Assembly (NCBI RefSeq): GCF_001421715.1
Contig: NZ_LMKP01000012.1
Coordinates: 374,947-438,946 of the forward strand
Direction: 5' to 3'
DNA: 64,000 nucleotides
DNA from: Sphingomonas sp. Leaf22
GTDB lineage: Bacteria > Pseudomonadota > Alphaproteobacteria > Sphingomonadales > Sphingomonadaceae
Part shown: one piece after another, positions 1 through 9,774 of the stretch
Numbering within the stretch: the stretch's first letter is position 1
Layout of the letters: the number at the start of each line of letters is the position of its first letter
The notes under the pieces: model-generated
Databases searched by the model: none
What the model saw: only the letters and a program-made list of their open reading frames with translations
Told to the model about the DNA's origin: nothing
Made by a program: the position numbers and the translations under genes

Positions 1-528
1 ACGATCCGCGACCTGATCGCGTATCGCCGTCGCCACGACCATCTGGTCGAAAAGCGCGCGGACACGGTGTTCGAAAGCGAATGGGGCGGCGAATGGCGCG
101 CCATGACCTTCTGGAACAAGGCGACCGGCAGCGAGCAGGTCGCGCTGGTCAAGGGGCTGATCGATCCGAGCAAGCCGACGCTGGTGCGGATGCACGCGCT
201 GTCGCCGTTCGCCGACCTGTTCGGTGAAGGCGGCGAGCGCGGCGGGCTGCTGCGCCAGTCGATGCGGATCATCGGCGAGGAGGGCGCGGGCGTCGTCGTC
301 GTCATCAACCGCCCGCGGCCCGACGGGCTGACGCTGGCGATCCATGCTCGCAGCGGCGCGCCGGTGCCCGACATGGAGGAACTGCGCGACTATGGCGTCG
401 GCGCGATGATCCTGAACGAACTGGGCGTCGAGGACATGGTGGTGCTGACCAACACCCATCACACGCTGGTGGGGCTCGACGGCTATGGGCTGAAAATCGT
501 CGGCGAACGGCCGATCACGGAGAATTGA
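1..528 (+). CDS. ribB: 3,4-dihydroxy-2-butanone 4-phosphate synthase, C-terminal part (5' end outside window)
   Basis: The frame is open from base 1, so the window begins inside this gene; 175 residues are visible. The segment carries the end of the RibB domain (linker DLIAYRRR) followed by a GTP-cyclohydrolase-II-like domain ending in the GxGL-type motif [12 protein letters not shown], the usual RibBA-like architecture of alphaproteobacteria. The role is riboflavin synthesis: DHBP from ribulose 5-phosphate. The cyclohydrolase-like half lacks an obvious zinc-binding CxxGxxxxxxCxC motif, so it is probably not an active RibA. It ends one base before ribH, so the two form an operon and supply both substrates' branch to lumazine synthase. 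Confidence 0.85.
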   Translation, partial: TIRDLIAYRRRHDHLVEKRADTVFESEWGGEWRAMTFWNKATGSEQVALVKGLIDPSKPTLVRMHALSPFADLFGEGGERGGLLRQSMRIIGEEGAGVVVVINRPRPDGLTLAIHARSGAPVPDMEELRDYGVGAMILNELGVEDMVVLTNTHHTLVGLDGYGLKIVGERPITEN

Positions 529-529
529 T

Positions 530-952
530 ATGGCCAAGATACTGATCGTCGAGGCGCGGTTTTACGACCATCTGAACGACCTGCTGCTCGAAGGTGCGCG
601 GGCGGCGATCGAGGCGGCGGGGCACGAACACGAGACGGTGACCGTACCCGGCGCGCTGGAAGTACCCGGTGCGATCGCGATCGCCGATGCGGCGGAAGTC
701 TATGACGCGTTCGTCGCGCTGGGCGTCATCATCCGCGGCGAGACCTATCATTTCGAGGTCGTGTCGAACGAGAGCGCGCGCGGGATCATGAACCTGAGTC
801 TCGAAGGCGTGCCGGTCGGCAACGGCATCCTGACCGTCGAGAACGAGGCGCAGGCGCTGACGCGGGCGAAGCGGGACGAGAAGGACAAGGGCGGCGAGGC
901 GGCCAAGGCGGCGCTGGCGATGATGGAATTGCGCGAGCGGTTTTCGGTTTGA
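530..952 (+). CDS. ribH: 6,7-dimethyl-8-ribityllumazine synthase
   Basis: A 140-residue protein of normal RibH length. Visible family motifs are [11 protein letters not shown] near residue 38 (substrate loop), [14 protein letters not shown] with the catalytic His near residue 75, and [13 protein letters not shown]. It condenses 5-amino-6-ribitylamino-uracil with DHBP in the penultimate step of riboflavin synthesis and normally assembles as pentamers or 60-mers. The ATG lies one base after the ribB stop, so translation is coupled. Confidence 0.95.
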   Translation: MAKILIVEARFYDHLNDLLLEGARAAIEAAGHEHETVTVPGALEVPGAIAIADAAEVYDAFVALGVIIRGETYHFEVVSNESARGIMNLSLEGVPVGNGILTVENEAQALTRAKRDEKDKGGEAAKAALAMMELRERFSV

Positions 953-960
953 CGATGTAG

Positions 961-1088
961 CTCCTCCCCGGCACGGGGAGGGGGACCGCCGCGAAGCGGT
1001 GGTGGAGGGGGATTTCCACTGGCGTTCCGTTTGCGGAGACCCCCCTCCACCAGCCTGCGGCTCGTCCCCCTCCCCGTGCCGGGGAGGA
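961..1088. repeat. Long imperfect inverted repeat (G-rich intergenic doublet, family C)
   Basis: Two arms of about 50 bases (962-1011 and 1038-1086) face each other. Both contain the short hairpin CCTCCCCGGCACGGGGAGG followed by a GGTGGAGGGGG tail. The element lies between the convergent ribH and PEBP genes and could fold as a strong cruciform or act as a bidirectional terminator. Similar elements occur near 23.5 kb and, shortened, near 4.83 kb. Confidence 0.8.
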
Positions 1089-1090
1089 TT

Positions 1091-1708
1091 TTAGGCCGGC
1101 ACTACGCCTCCGACCGGACCTATTTCCGCCGGTTCGCCGCGCGAATAGATGCCGGTGAGGACGCCGGCGGCGAGGACGCGGCCGGCCATCGCTTCCATCA
1201 CCGCGCCGCGACCCGGATTGGGGTCGAGCTGCGGCGCGTCCTTCAGCGCGAACAGCTGGAAAGCGTAGCGATGTTCGCCGTGCCCGGTCGGGGGATCGGG
1301 CGGCAGCCAGCCTTCGCGCAGATAGCTGTTGCGGCCGACATCGCCGTGCGCGGCATCGCCGTCGCCATCGGGGCGGATCGCACCTTCGGCGACCTGCCCG
1401 TCGGCAGCGGGTATGCCCCACAGGATCGCGTGGACCAGCGGCTGGGTCGAGGGGGCGTCGGGGTCCTCGACGATCAGCGCCAGCGACGTCGCTTCCGGAG
1501 GAACGCCGCGCCAGTGCAGCGGCGGTGAGACCCCTTCGCCGTCGGCGGTGAAGCGTTCGGGCAGCCGCTGTCCGTCGGCAAAGGCGAGGCTGGCGAGGTC
1601 GAGGCTGGCGAAGCTGCCCAGCGCCGGATCGACGATCGTCAGCTTCGACGCGCCCGCGCGGACATTGTGCAGCAAGGCGCCCAGCCACCCCGGAACATGT
1701 TCGAGCAT
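1091..1708 (-). CDS. YbhB/YbcL (PEBP, Raf-kinase-inhibitor-like) family protein
   Basis: 205 residues from the ATG at 1708, which has AAAGGA seven bases upstream; the frame is open further but lacks a better ribosome site. PEBP signatures are LIVEDPDAPS (near residue 80), PLVHAILWGIP, the G-x-R-N-S motif (DVGRNSYL) followed by PPDPPTGHGEHRYAFQLFAL, and an LDPN tail. Bacterial members are cytoplasmic or periplasmic ligand-binding proteins of unknown physiological role. No signal peptide is seen. It is convergent with ribH and appears to be a single-gene unit. Confidence 0.85.
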   Translation of the reverse strand: MLEHVPGWLGALLHNVRAGASKLTIVDPALGSFASLDLASLAFADGQRLPERFTADGEGVSPPLHWRGVPPEATSLALIVEDPDAPSTQPLVHAILWGIPAADGQVAEGAIRPDGDGDAAHGDVGRNSYLREGWLPPDPPTGHGEHRYAFQLFALKDAPQLDPNPGRGAVMEAMAGRVLAAGVLTGIYSRGEPAEIGPVGGVVPA

Positions 1709-2131
1709 GATGGTCCTTTCGTCGCAATGGTCCGCCGATAACCGGCGAGACCGGCGGCAAGGTCCGCGGGGCCGGTAGAAATCCTGTCGCGAAGGTTTCC
1801 GTGTCCGTGGTGTCAGACCGCTGCGAACGTCGCAGGCCTGGCCGGAAACGCGCCGTACCCCCGCGCCGGCGAGGGGCGGCACCAAGGATAACAACGGCTT
1901 GCGCTCAGGACCCCGGCCCCCCGCCTGCGCGGGCGTACGCCTGCTGGCGGTCAGTGCCGGTGTCCGCCGTCGCCCCGGCCCCCCGCCTGCGCGGGCGTAC
2001 GGCAGGGGGCGGGAATCGGTACGGTCGCCTGTGTCGGGGTGAGACGGGCCATGGCCGGCAATGACGGGCCGATCGGATACGAATGGGCATTATTGCGTTG
2101 CAGCATGGAATCGATTTATCCGGAGACCGCC
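1709..2131. other. Intergenic stretch with an exact 29-bp direct repeat
   Basis: This divergent gap lies between the PEBP gene and the patatin gene. It contains two exact copies of a 29-base unit, at 1911-1939 and 1973-2001, each with the self-complementary core CCGCCTGCGCGGGCG. They belong to the same REP-like family found at 15.7, 25.9 and 31.5 kb. No convincing coding sequence is seen. Confidence 0.7.
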
Positions 2132-3166
2132 ATGACCGCACCCGCCCAATCGCCGCGTCTGGCGCTCGCGTTGCAAGGGGGTGGCGCGCATGGTGCCTAT
2201 GGCTGGGGGGTGCTCGACCGGCTGCTCGAAGAAGACTGGCCGATCGTCGCGGTAAGCGGCGCGTCGGCCGGGGCGCTGAACGGTGCGGCGCTAGTCACCG
2301 GCTATGCCAGCGGCGGGCGGCAGGGGGCGAAGGACGCGCTGGCGCGGTTGTGGGACAGCGTTTCGCGCAACTCGCCGTTGCAGGCGTTCGATACCGATTT
2401 CTGGATGATGCCGGCGTTCGAACCGTTCCTCCGCCGGTCGCTGGAATTCAGTAAACTGTTCAGCCGCTATATCGCGCCGCTGTCGCCGGGATTGCGGGAC
2501 ATGCGGGCGCTGCGGCGGGTAGTCGGCGACAGCCTCGACCTCTCGCTGCTGACGTCGCCCGACGCGATCCCGTTGTCGATCGCCGCGACGCGGGTCGCGA
2601 CCGGGGCGGCGCGGCTGTTCCGGAATGACGAGATCACGCTCGGTGCACTGATGGCGTCGGCCTGCCTGCCCGATCTGTTCGGGCCGGTGACGATCGACGG
2701 CGAACCCTATTGGGATGGCGGCTTTTCGGCCAATCCGGCGCTGGAGCCGCTGATCTTCAACGGGCATGGACAGACCGACATGCTGATCGTGCAGATCACG
2801 CCGTTCGCCACCCACGAGACGCCCGACACGCTGGTCGAGGTGATGGGCCGGATGAGCGATATCGGGTTCAACGCCTGCCTGTTGCGCGACCTGAAGGCGT
2901 TGACCGAGGTGCAGACGATCGCGCGGCGCGCGCCGCCGATCGACGATACTTTCACGGCACTGGCGCAGACCAACCTGCACCTGATGGAGGCCGCGCCGGC
3001 ACTGTCCGAGCGGGGACCGACCGGCAAGAGCGATACGCGCCGGTCGCAGCTGGAGGCGTTGCGCGAACTAGGCCGGGCGACGGCGGATGCGTGGCTGGCC
3101 ACGCATGGCGCGCAGCTGGGGCAGGGATCGACGCTGACCGAATTGCCCGAGGCGGTGGCGGCGTAA
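2132..3166 (+). CDS. Patatin-like phospholipase family protein
   Basis: 344 residues from ATG 2132, chosen because CGGAG precedes it by seven bases; an in-frame ATG at 2105 is possible. Patatin signatures are complete: the oxyanion loop QGGGAHGAYG (residues 15-24), the nucleophile elbow GASAG with Ser45, and the catalytic Asp195 in YWDGGF. Members are Ser-Asp dyad acyl hydrolases of membrane or storage lipids. No signal peptide is seen, so it is probably cytoplasmic or membrane-peripheral. It runs directly into the convergent Rieske gene with no gap. Confidence 0.9.
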   Translation: MTAPAQSPRLALALQGGGAHGAYGWGVLDRLLEEDWPIVAVSGASAGALNGAALVTGYASGGRQGAKDALARLWDSVSRNSPLQAFDTDFWMMPAFEPFLRRSLEFSKLFSRYIAPLSPGLRDMRALRRVVGDSLDLSLLTSPDAIPLSIAATRVATGAARLFRNDEITLGALMASACLPDLFGPVTIDGEPYWDGGFSANPALEPLIFNGHGQTDMLIVQITPFATHETPDTLVEVMGRMSDIGFNACLLRDLKALTEVQTIARRAPPIDDTFTALAQTNLHLMEAAPALSERGPTGKSDTRRSQLEALRELGRATADAWLATHGAQLGQGSTLTELPEAVAA

Positions 3167-3526
3167 TCAGGCGGTGACGATCGCGCCGTCGGCGAGCGTC
3201 ACCGGCCATGGCGTCAACGACTGGCCGGGGCAGGGGCCGCCGAGGCACCTGCCATCGTCGATCGCGAACAGCGCGGCGTGCCAGCTACAGGTGATCGCGC
3301 TGCCGTCGGGCGTCAGATAGGCGTCGAGCGTCTGGGCGAGGGGCAGGCCCATATGCGGGCAGCGGTCGACATAGCCGACCACCGCATCGCCGCGCCGCAC
3401 GACGAAGCCGTGGAAGCGCCCGGCGCGCAGTTGCAGCACGTAATTGCGTGCGCGACCGTCGGCGATGTCGGTCAAGGCTCCAAGCGTCACCCCGGCCGGG
3501 GTGGCGAAGACGCGGGTGTCGATCAT
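3167..3526 (-). CDS. Rieske [2Fe-2S] domain protein
   Basis: A 119-residue single-domain Rieske protein. The cluster ligands are all present: C56 and H58 in CPHMGLPL, and C80 and H83 in CSWHAALF. It is probably an electron carrier of the bacterial Rieske-ferredoxin type. Its ATG overlaps the hmgA stop in an ATGA, so it is translated from the homogentisate operon. That linkage suggests a role in, or redox support for, aromatic catabolism, but this is inference. Its stop directly abuts the patatin stop. Confidence 0.9.
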   Translation of the reverse strand: MIDTRVFATPAGVTLGALTDIADGRARNYVLQLRAGRFHGFVVRRGDAVVGYVDRCPHMGLPLAQTLDAYLTPDGSAITCSWHAALFAIDDGRCLGGPCPGQSLTPWPVTLADGAIVTA

Positions 3527-4806
3527 CCGGGCAGGCGTGCCTTGGCGAAACCGGTCCAGACATCGTCATAGTCGAGTTGCATGGTCGGCGATGCCATCGC
3601 CCAGCGACTCGGCTTCACGACGTGGCGGGTTTCGAACATGAAGGCCATGGTGTCGGTGATCTTGTGCGGTTTAAGCTCGGCGGCGACGGCCTTGTCATAG
3701 CTGGCCTGATCGGGGCCGTGGCCGTTCATCTGGTTGTGCAGCGACGCGCCGCCGGGGGCGAAGCCGCCTTCCTTCGCGTCATAGGCACCGGTGATGAGTC
3801 CCATGAACTCGCTCATGACGTTGCGGTGGAACCAGGGCGGGCGGAACGTGTCTTCGGCGACCATCCAGCGCGGCGGAAAGATCACGAAGTCGCAATTGGC
3901 AGTGCCGGGTGTGTCGCTGGGCGCGGTCAGCACGGTGAAGATCGACGGATCGGGATGGTCGAAACTGACGGTGTTGATCGTGTTGAAGCGGGTCAGGTCA
4001 TAGCGGCACGGCCCGAGATTGCCGTGCCACGCGACCACGTCGAACGGGCTGTGGTCGAGGGTGGTGGTCCACAGGCCGCCCTGAAACTTCTGGATCACTT
4101 CGCAGGGGGTGTCGCGATCCTCATACCATGCCGATGGCGTCTCGAAATCGCGGGGGTTGGCGAGGCCGTTGGCGCCGATCGGTCCGAGATCGGGCAGGCG
4201 GAACAGGCTGCCGTAATTCTCGCAGACATAGCCGCGCGCCGCGCCATCGGGTAGCGACACGCGGAAGCGGACGCCGCGCGGGATCAGGGCGATCTGGAGC
4301 GGGGCGATATCGATCCGGCCGAGTTCGGTGTCGATCGCCAGCCGACCCTGCTGCGGCACGATCAGCAATTCGCCATCAGCCGAGAAGAAGGCGCGCGCCA
4401 TGTCCTGGTTCGCGGCATAGAGGTGGATGCCGACGCCGCTCTGCGCCGCGACGTCGCCGGTCGCGCCATAGGTCACGAGACCGTCGACCCAGTCGGTCGG
4501 TTCGGTCGGCAAGGGCAACGGGTCCCAGCGCATGCGGTTGGGGCTGGGCGGTGGACCGGCGATCGGTGCGGTCTCGACGGTCGTTGCGCCGGTGTACGGC
4601 ACGAACGCGCCGTGATTGGCGGTCGGGCGCAGGCGATAGAGCCACGAACGCCGGTTCTCGCCGCGCGGCGCGGTGAAGGCGGTGCCGGAGAGTTGTTCAG
4701 CATACAGGCCGAACGGGACATGCTGCGGGCTGTTGCGACCGATCGGCAGCGCATCCGCGACGGCTTCGGTGGCGATGTGGTTGGCGAAACCGGGGTGGTA
4801 GGTCAT
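3523..4806 (-). CDS. hmgA: Homogentisate 1,2-dioxygenase
   Basis: 427 residues from ATG 4806, with GAGGTG just upstream; a longer frame exists but reads into a repeat. It opens the ring of homogentisate to maleylacetoacetate in tyrosine degradation. Typical stretches are [16 protein letters not shown] near the N-terminus, the iron-site region [14 protein letters not shown], and [10 protein letters not shown] near the C-terminus, which carry the expected His/Glu/His ligands. It follows hppD on the same strand after about 150 bases that contain a small G-rich hairpin, and it overlaps the Rieske gene by four bases. Isomerase and hydrolase genes for the next steps are not in the window. Confidence 0.95.
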   Translation of the reverse strand: MTYHPGFANHIATEAVADALPIGRNSPQHVPFGLYAEQLSGTAFTAPRGENRRSWLYRLRPTANHGAFVPYTGATTVETAPIAGPPPSPNRMRWDPLPLPTEPTDWVDGLVTYGATGDVAAQSGVGIHLYAANQDMARAFFSADGELLIVPQQGRLAIDTELGRIDIAPLQIALIPRGVRFRVSLPDGAARGYVCENYGSLFRLPDLGPIGANGLANPRDFETPSAWYEDRDTPCEVIQKFQGGLWTTTLDHSPFDVVAWHGNLGPCRYDLTRFNTINTVSFDHPDPSIFTVLTAPSDTPGTANCDFVIFPPRWMVAEDTFRPPWFHRNVMSEFMGLITGAYDAKEGGFAPGGASLHNQMNGHGPDQASYDKAVAAELKPHKITDTMAFMFETRHVVKPSRWAMASPTMQLDYDDVWTGFAKARLPG

Positions 4807-4819
4807 GATCACCTCATCA

Positions 4820-4842
4820 ATCCTCCCTGGTACGGGGAGGAG
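4820..4842. repeat. Short G-rich hairpin between hppD and hmgA
   Basis: The sequence CCTCCCTGGTACGGGGAGG forms a near-perfect stem (one mismatch) just upstream of the hmgA ribosome site. It resembles one arm of the family C doublets and could modulate read-through from hppD into hmgA. Confidence 0.5.
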
Positions 4843-4956
4843 CTTGATCGTTGCCCGCCGGGCCGTCAGTCGCGGCAAAGCCGCGCCTTATGGCCCGGCT
4901 CCGCTGCGCTGGCCGGGCGGGGCCGGGCACCTGCGTGCCCGCATCCGGCCGATGCC

Positions 4957-6024
4957 TCAAGCATCGACCGTAATGACGCCCCGCCGGATCTGATCGAGCT
5001 CGATGCTTTCGTACAACGCCTGAAAATTGCCGTTGCCGAACCCTTCATTGCCCTTGCGCTGAATGATTTCGAAGAAGATCGGCCCGAACATCGGTTCGGT
5101 GAAGATCTGCAGCAGCAACCCTTCCTCGCCGACATTGCCGTCGATCAGGATGCGGTTGCGGCGCAGGCGTTCGAGATCCTCGCCGTGGCCGGGTACGCGC
5201 TTGTCGACCAGTTCGTAATAGGTCTCGATCGTGTCCTGCAACTTCACGCCGCGCGCGCGCAGCTTTTCGACGGTGTCGAAGATGTCGGCGGTGGTGAAGG
5301 CGAGGTGCTGGATGCCTTCGCCATTATAGTCGCGGATGAATTCCTCGATCTGGCTCTTGTCGTCCTGGCTTTCGTTCAGCGGGATGCGGATCGCCTTGTC
5401 CGGCGCGATCATCGCCTGGCTGAACAGGCCGGTCGCCTTGCCCTTGATGTCGAAATATTTCTGTTCTTCGAACCCGAAGATCTGGTTGTAGAAGGTCGAC
5501 CAGGTTCGCATCTGCCCGCGCTTCACATTGTGGGTCAGATGGTCAAGCAGGTCGAGACCGACATTGTTGGCGGCCTCCGCCTCGGCAGCGCCGGGAATCG
5601 CGTCCCAGTCGTCGTACAGCGATCCGGCCGCGCCGTGCCGGTCGACCAGATACAGCATCGATCCGCCGATGCCCTGCAACGCATAGCCTTCGCCGAGCAC
5701 GCCTAGCGCCGGATCGGCGGGCGTCGCACCGCGCGCGACGGCGGCTTCGAACGCGGCTTTCGCATCGGCGACGCGGAACGCCATCCCCGATGCCGACGGT
5801 CCATGCTGCGCAGCAAAGTCCGCAGCATGGCCGTTCGGAATACGGTTGAGCAGTAGGTTGATCCGGCCCTGCTTGTAGCGCACGACGTCGCGGCTGCGAT
5901 GCTTCGATGCGGCGACGAAGCCGAATTGTTCGAGCTGGGCGGCCATGCGGTCGAGATCGGGGGCAGTGAATTCGCAGAATTCGAAACCGTCGAGACCCAT
6001 CGGGTTGACGTCCATATGCTCCAC
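4957..6024 (-). CDS. hppD: 4-hydroxyphenylpyruvate dioxygenase
   Basis: 355 residues starting at GTG 6024; AGGAGG eight bases upstream fixes this start over the ATG at 6015. It converts 4-hydroxyphenylpyruvate to homogentisate. The vicinal-oxygen-chelate fold has the iron ligands H162 (LLDHLTHNV), H240 (GIQHLAFTT) and E319 (FFEIIQRKG), and the C-terminal helix motif EGFGNGNFQALYESIE is intact. It lies first in the tyrosine-degradation block, with hmgA downstream and a perfect palindrome immediately upstream that may be its operator. Confidence 0.96.
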   Translation of the reverse strand: MEHMDVNPMGLDGFEFCEFTAPDLDRMAAQLEQFGFVAASKHRSRDVVRYKQGRINLLLNRIPNGHAADFAAQHGPSASGMAFRVADAKAAFEAAVARGATPADPALGVLGEGYALQGIGGSMLYLVDRHGAAGSLYDDWDAIPGAAEAEAANNVGLDLLDHLTHNVKRGQMRTWSTFYNQIFGFEEQKYFDIKGKATGLFSQAMIAPDKAIRIPLNESQDDKSQIEEFIRDYNGEGIQHLAFTTADIFDTVEKLRARGVKLQDTIETYYELVDKRVPGHGEDLERLRRNRILIDGNVGEEGLLLQIFTEPMFGPIFFEIIQRKGNEGFGNGNFQALYESIELDQIRRGVITVDA

Positions 6025-6040
6025 GGCGGCATCCTCCTAA

Positions 6041-6060
6041 TTCGTATCAATTGATACGAA
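6041..6060. promoter_or_regulatory. Perfect 20-bp palindrome upstream of hppD (putative operator)
   Basis: TTCGTATCAATTGATACGAA is a perfect inverted repeat, 16 bases upstream of the hppD start codon and overlapping the area just before its AGGAGG. Even-centred symmetry fits a MarR-, TetR- or GntR-type dimer better than the odd-centred T-N11-A motif of LysR proteins. It lies between the lysR-type gene stop and hppD. Confidence 0.7.
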
Positions 6061-6067
6061 ACTGATC

Positions 6068-6973
6068 CTAACCGACCGATGTGTCAAGCGGCTCCCATGG
6101 TGGCGGCGACAGGCGATCGGCGAGGAAATCGATAAAGGCGCTGACCGCCGGGCGCGGCTGGGCAGCGTGCAGCGCGTGGATGGCAAGGTCATGGGCCCCC
6201 TCCCATTCGGGCAGGACGCGGACCAGCCGACCATCGGCCAGCGCCTTGCCGACATCCCATAGCGATCGCAGCGCGATACCGACCCCGGCCAGTGCCAGTT
6301 CACGGACGATCTCACTCGAATCGGTGCGAACGTGCGACACACCCTCGACCACGGCGCGCCGGGCGGGTCGCAGCAGCGTCCACGGCAATTGCCCCTCCGC
6401 CGCGAGCAGGCGGTGGCCGGCCAGCGCGGCGGGGCTGGTCGGCACGCCGTGCGCGGCCAGATAGGCGGGACTGGCGCACACCACCCGCCGGTTGCCCGCC
6501 AACCGCCGCGCGACATAGCCGGCAGGCGGGTCGGCGGTGATGCGGATCGCACAGTCGATCCGGCCGGCGGCCAGATCGACATAGCCGTCCGACAACGTCA
6601 GTTCGAGGGCGACCGCCGGATAGAGACGCAGGAAGTCGCCGAGATGGGGCGCGATGTGCAGCCGTGCGAACGAGGTCGGTGCGGCGATGCGGAGCGGGCC
6701 GGCAGGAGCGGAAGCGGCACCGGTCACCCGCGCCTCCGCTGCGGCAAGCGCGGCGAGAATCTGCTTCAGGTCGGCATGGAGTTGCGTACCGACCGGGGTC
6801 GGGTGCAGCCGCCGGGTCGTTCGCTCGATCAATCGCACCCCGAGCCGCGCCTCCAGCCGGGCCAGCCGTTTCGAGACCATCGCCGGCGATGTGCCGCTGG
6901 CCCGTGCGGTCGCGGCGATGCTGCCGCTGTCGAGGATCGCGACGAAGAGCGCATGGTCGGGGTCGAGCGTCAT
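6068..6973 (-). CDS. LysR-family transcriptional regulator
   Basis: 301 residues from ATG 6973, which has GGAGG five bases upstream; an ATG four codons earlier is less well placed. The N-terminal winged HTH is clear ([16 protein letters not shown], then [17 protein letters not shown], residues about 10-55), followed by a periplasmic-binding-like effector domain with [10 protein letters not shown] near residue 90. It is divergent from glcB, with about 130 bases between them, and is upstream of hppD on the same strand, so either may be its target. The effector is unknown. Confidence 0.9.
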   Translation of the reverse strand: MTLDPDHALFVAILDSGSIAATARASGTSPAMVSKRLARLEARLGVRLIERTTRRLHPTPVGTQLHADLKQILAALAAAEARVTGAASAPAGPLRIAAPTSFARLHIAPHLGDFLRLYPAVALELTLSDGYVDLAAGRIDCAIRITADPPAGYVARRLAGNRRVVCASPAYLAAHGVPTSPAALAGHRLLAAEGQLPWTLLRPARRAVVEGVSHVRTDSSEIVRELALAGVGIALRSLWDVGKALADGRLVRVLPEWEGAHDLAIHALHAAQPRPAVSAFIDFLADRLSPPPWEPLDTSVG

Positions 6974-7101
6974 TCGTTCCTCCATGGAATGACTGTCCTG
7001 CGATTATGATCGCTACCGATGCGAAAAGCGAGGTGGTAGCACTTCGTCGCACAACAACCGTCCTTCCGGGATTTGCCGGTACGACGTGCGGGGAGGATGC
7101 C

Positions 7102-9189
7102 GTGCTGCAAGCCTATGTCGATCGCGCCGGACTATCGGTCGCCGCCGAACTGGCCGAGTTCATCGAAGCACGGGCGTTGCCCGGCACCGGTATCCCGGCC
7201 GACTCCTTCTGGGCAGGGTCGGCGGCGATCCTTGCGCGCTTCGCCCCCGAAAATCGCGCGCTGCTCGCCCGGCGCGATGCGTTGCAGGCGCAGCTCGATG
7301 CATGGTTCGTCGATCGCGCGGGCCAAGCGATCGATCCGGCCGAACAGGCGGCGTTCCTGCGTTCGATCGGCTATCTGGTCGACGAGCCTGCGCCGTTCGA
7401 GGTCGACCCGACCGGCGTCGACGCGGAGATCGCGACGCTGGCCGGACCGCAGCTGGTCGTGCCGATCCTGAATGCGCGGTTCCTGCTGAACGCCGCCAAT
7501 GCGCGCTGGGGCAGCCTCTACGACGCGCTGTACGGCACCGATGCGATCCCCGGTACGCCGGAACCGGGCGGCTATGACGCGGCGCGCGGGCAGGCGGTGA
7601 TCGACCGTGCGAAGGCGTTTCTGGACGAAACGGTGCCGCTGGCCGGGGCGAGCTGGCGCGACTGGACCGGCGACGCGCCGCGACTGGCCGACCCCGTGCA
7701 ACTGGTCGGTCGGGCGGGCGACAACCTGCTGCTGCGCCATCATGGGCTGCACATCGAACTGGTCATCGATCGCGACCATGCGATCGGGCGCACCGATCCG
7801 GCGGGGCTGGCCGATATCCTGCTCGAATCGGCGCTGACCACGATATGCGATCTGGAGGATTCGGTCGCGGCGGTCGATGCCGAGGACAAGGTTGCCGCCT
7901 ATGCCAATTGGCTGGGGCTGATGCGCGGCGATCTGTCGGCCAGCTTTGCCAAAAGCGGACGGACGGTCACCCGCACCCTCGCCGCCGATCGCCGCTATGT
8001 CAGGATGGATGGCGGCGAACTTACCCTGCCGGGACGGTCGCTGCTGTTCGTGCGCAATGTCGGGCATTTGATGACGACGCCCGCGCTGCTGCTGGCCGAT
8101 GGCGGCGAGGCACCCGAAGGCATCGTCGATGCGATCGTCACCAGCCTGATCGCGCTGCACGACCTGAACGGTGCGCGCTCCAATAGCCGGGCCGGATCGA
8201 TCTATATCGTCAAACCCAAGCAGCACGGGCCGGAAGAGGTCGCGTTCACCGACCGGTTGTTCGACGCGGTCGAGGACCTGCTGACGCTGCCACGCCATAC
8301 GATCAAGGTCGGGGTGATGGACGAGGAACGGCGCACCTCCGCCAATCTGGCGGCGTGCATCCATGCCGTTCGCCACCGGATCGTGTTCATCAATACCGGT
8401 TTCCTCGACCGCACCGGCGACGAACTGCACAGCGCGATGCATGCCGGGCCGATGATCCCGAAGGGCGAGATGAAGGGGGCCGACTGGATCGCGGCCTATG
8501 AGGATCGCAACGTCCGGACCGGGCTTGCCTGCGGCCTTGGCGGGCGGGCGCAGATCGGCAAGGGGATGTGGGCCGCGCCCGACCGGATGGCCGATATGCT
8601 GTACCAGAAGATCGCGCATCCGATGAGCGGGGCCAGCACCGCATGGGTACCGTCGCCGACCGCCGCGACGCTGCACGTGCTGCACTATCATGCGGTCGAT
8701 GTTGCGCAGCGACAGGCGGCACGGGCGGCCGAACCGGTCGTACCGCTGACGCGGTTGCTGACCTTGCCGCTCGCGGTGGGGCGGAACTGGGATGCGGACG
8801 AGGTTGCGCGGGAGCTCGACAATAATGCGCAGGGCATCCTCGGCTATGTCGTGCGCTGGATCGATCAGGGGATTGGCTGTTCGAAAGTGCCCGATATCCA
8901 CGACGTCGGATTGATGGAGGACCGCGCGACGCTGCGCATTTCATCGCAGCATATCGCCAACTGGCTGTTGCACGGGGTGTGTTCGGCGGCGGACGTCGAT
9001 GCGGCGTTCGACCGGATGGCGGTCAAGGTCGACGCGCAGAATGCCGGCGATCCGGCCTATCGGCCGCTGGCGGGCGGCGTCGCGCTGGCGGCGGCGCGGG
9101 CGCTGGTGTTCGAGGGACTGGCGCAGCCCAATGGTTATACCGAGCCGTTGCTGCATGCGTATCGGAAGGTGGCGAAGGCGGCGGCGTGA
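7102..9189 (+). CDS. glcB: Malate synthase G
   Basis: 695 residues from GTG 7102, preceded by GGGAGG; the frame stays open upstream, but this start matches the normal malate synthase G length (about 720) and N-terminus. It condenses glyoxylate with acetyl-CoA to malate. Recognisable blocks are [64 protein letters not shown] with the glyoxylate-binding Arg, [11 protein letters not shown] with the catalytic Asp region, and a C-terminal [13 protein letters not shown]. It appears to be monocistronic and divergent from the LysR gene. Confidence 0.96.
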   Translation: MLQAYVDRAGLSVAAELAEFIEARALPGTGIPADSFWAGSAAILARFAPENRALLARRDALQAQLDAWFVDRAGQAIDPAEQAAFLRSIGYLVDEPAPFEVDPTGVDAEIATLAGPQLVVPILNARFLLNAANARWGSLYDALYGTDAIPGTPEPGGYDAARGQAVIDRAKAFLDETVPLAGASWRDWTGDAPRLADPVQLVGRAGDNLLLRHHGLHIELVIDRDHAIGRTDPAGLADILLESALTTICDLEDSVAAVDAEDKVAAYANWLGLMRGDLSASFAKSGRTVTRTLAADRRYVRMDGGELTLPGRSLLFVRNVGHLMTTPALLLADGGEAPEGIVDAIVTSLIALHDLNGARSNSRAGSIYIVKPKQHGPEEVAFTDRLFDAVEDLLTLPRHTIKVGVMDEERRTSANLAACIHAVRHRIVFINTGFLDRTGDELHSAMHAGPMIPKGEMKGADWIAAYEDRNVRTGLACGLGGRAQIGKGMWAAPDRMADMLYQKIAHPMSGASTAWVPSPTAATLHVLHYHAVDVAQRQAARAAEPVVPLTRLLTLPLAVGRNWDADEVARELDNNAQGILGYVVRWIDQGIGCSKVPDIHDVGLMEDRATLRISSQHIANWLLHGVCSAADVDAAFDRMAVKVDAQNAGDPAYRPLAGGVALAAARALVFEGLAQPNGYTEPLLHAYRKVAKAAA

Positions 9190-9320
9190 AAGGCAGATGG
9201 TCGGTGACGGTTGACGCATGTTTTTGCATCGACCGGCACGTTTGCTACTGGCCGGCATTCGCATGGCGGCCGAAAGTCGGGTACCTTGGCTACCGGTAAA
9301 CGGTGATGACAGGAGGTTCG

Positions 9321-9734
9321 ATGCGAACGTTGCTTTTGGCGCTCACGCCGTTCGCGGCGACCGTGGCGGCGGCGCAGACCCCCGGTTTCGATGCGGTGGC
9401 TGCTGCCCCCAAGAGCCATCGCATTCTGTTCGAGGATGACAAGGTGCGTGTGTTGCGGGTCGAAGTGATGCCGGGCGCGACGGAACCGGTGCACGATCAC
9501 CGTTGGCCAAGTATCATGTATTTCGAACGGCCCCAGCCGATCACCTATATCGAATACAAGCTGGTCGACGGTCGCCCCGTCGAGACCCAGCGCTTCGATG
9601 CACACGCCCTCACCGTCGGCCAGACAGTGCGCGGGGCACCCGAGGGCCTGCATGCCGTCAAGAACCGGGGCACGGCACCATTCGTTGCCGTGCGGGTCGA
9701 GTTCAAGGACGGTACTGCGGCAACCAGTCGATAG
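9321..9734 (+). CDS. Secreted cupin-like protein
   Basis: 137 residues from ATG 9321, with AGGAGG four bases upstream. The first 20 residues form a Sec signal peptide (LLLALTPFAATVAAA, cleavage near AQT). The rest resembles a small cupin barrel: EDDKVRVLRVEVMPGATEPVHDHRWPS gives a His-rich metal-site strand, and HAVKNRGTAPFVAVRVEF is typical of the second cupin motif. It is probably a periplasmic non-enzymatic or dioxygenase-like cupin; the substrate is unknown. It stands alone between glcB and the plsC operon. Confidence 0.65.
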   Translation: MRTLLLALTPFAATVAAAQTPGFDAVAAAPKSHRILFEDDKVRVLRVEVMPGATEPVHDHRWPSIMYFERPQPITYIEYKLVDGRPVETQRFDAHALTVGQTVRGAPEGLHAVKNRGTAPFVAVRVEFKDGTAATSR

Positions 9735-9774
9735 GCTCGCCGATCGGTGATCGGTTTCTGCGAACGGTAACCGA

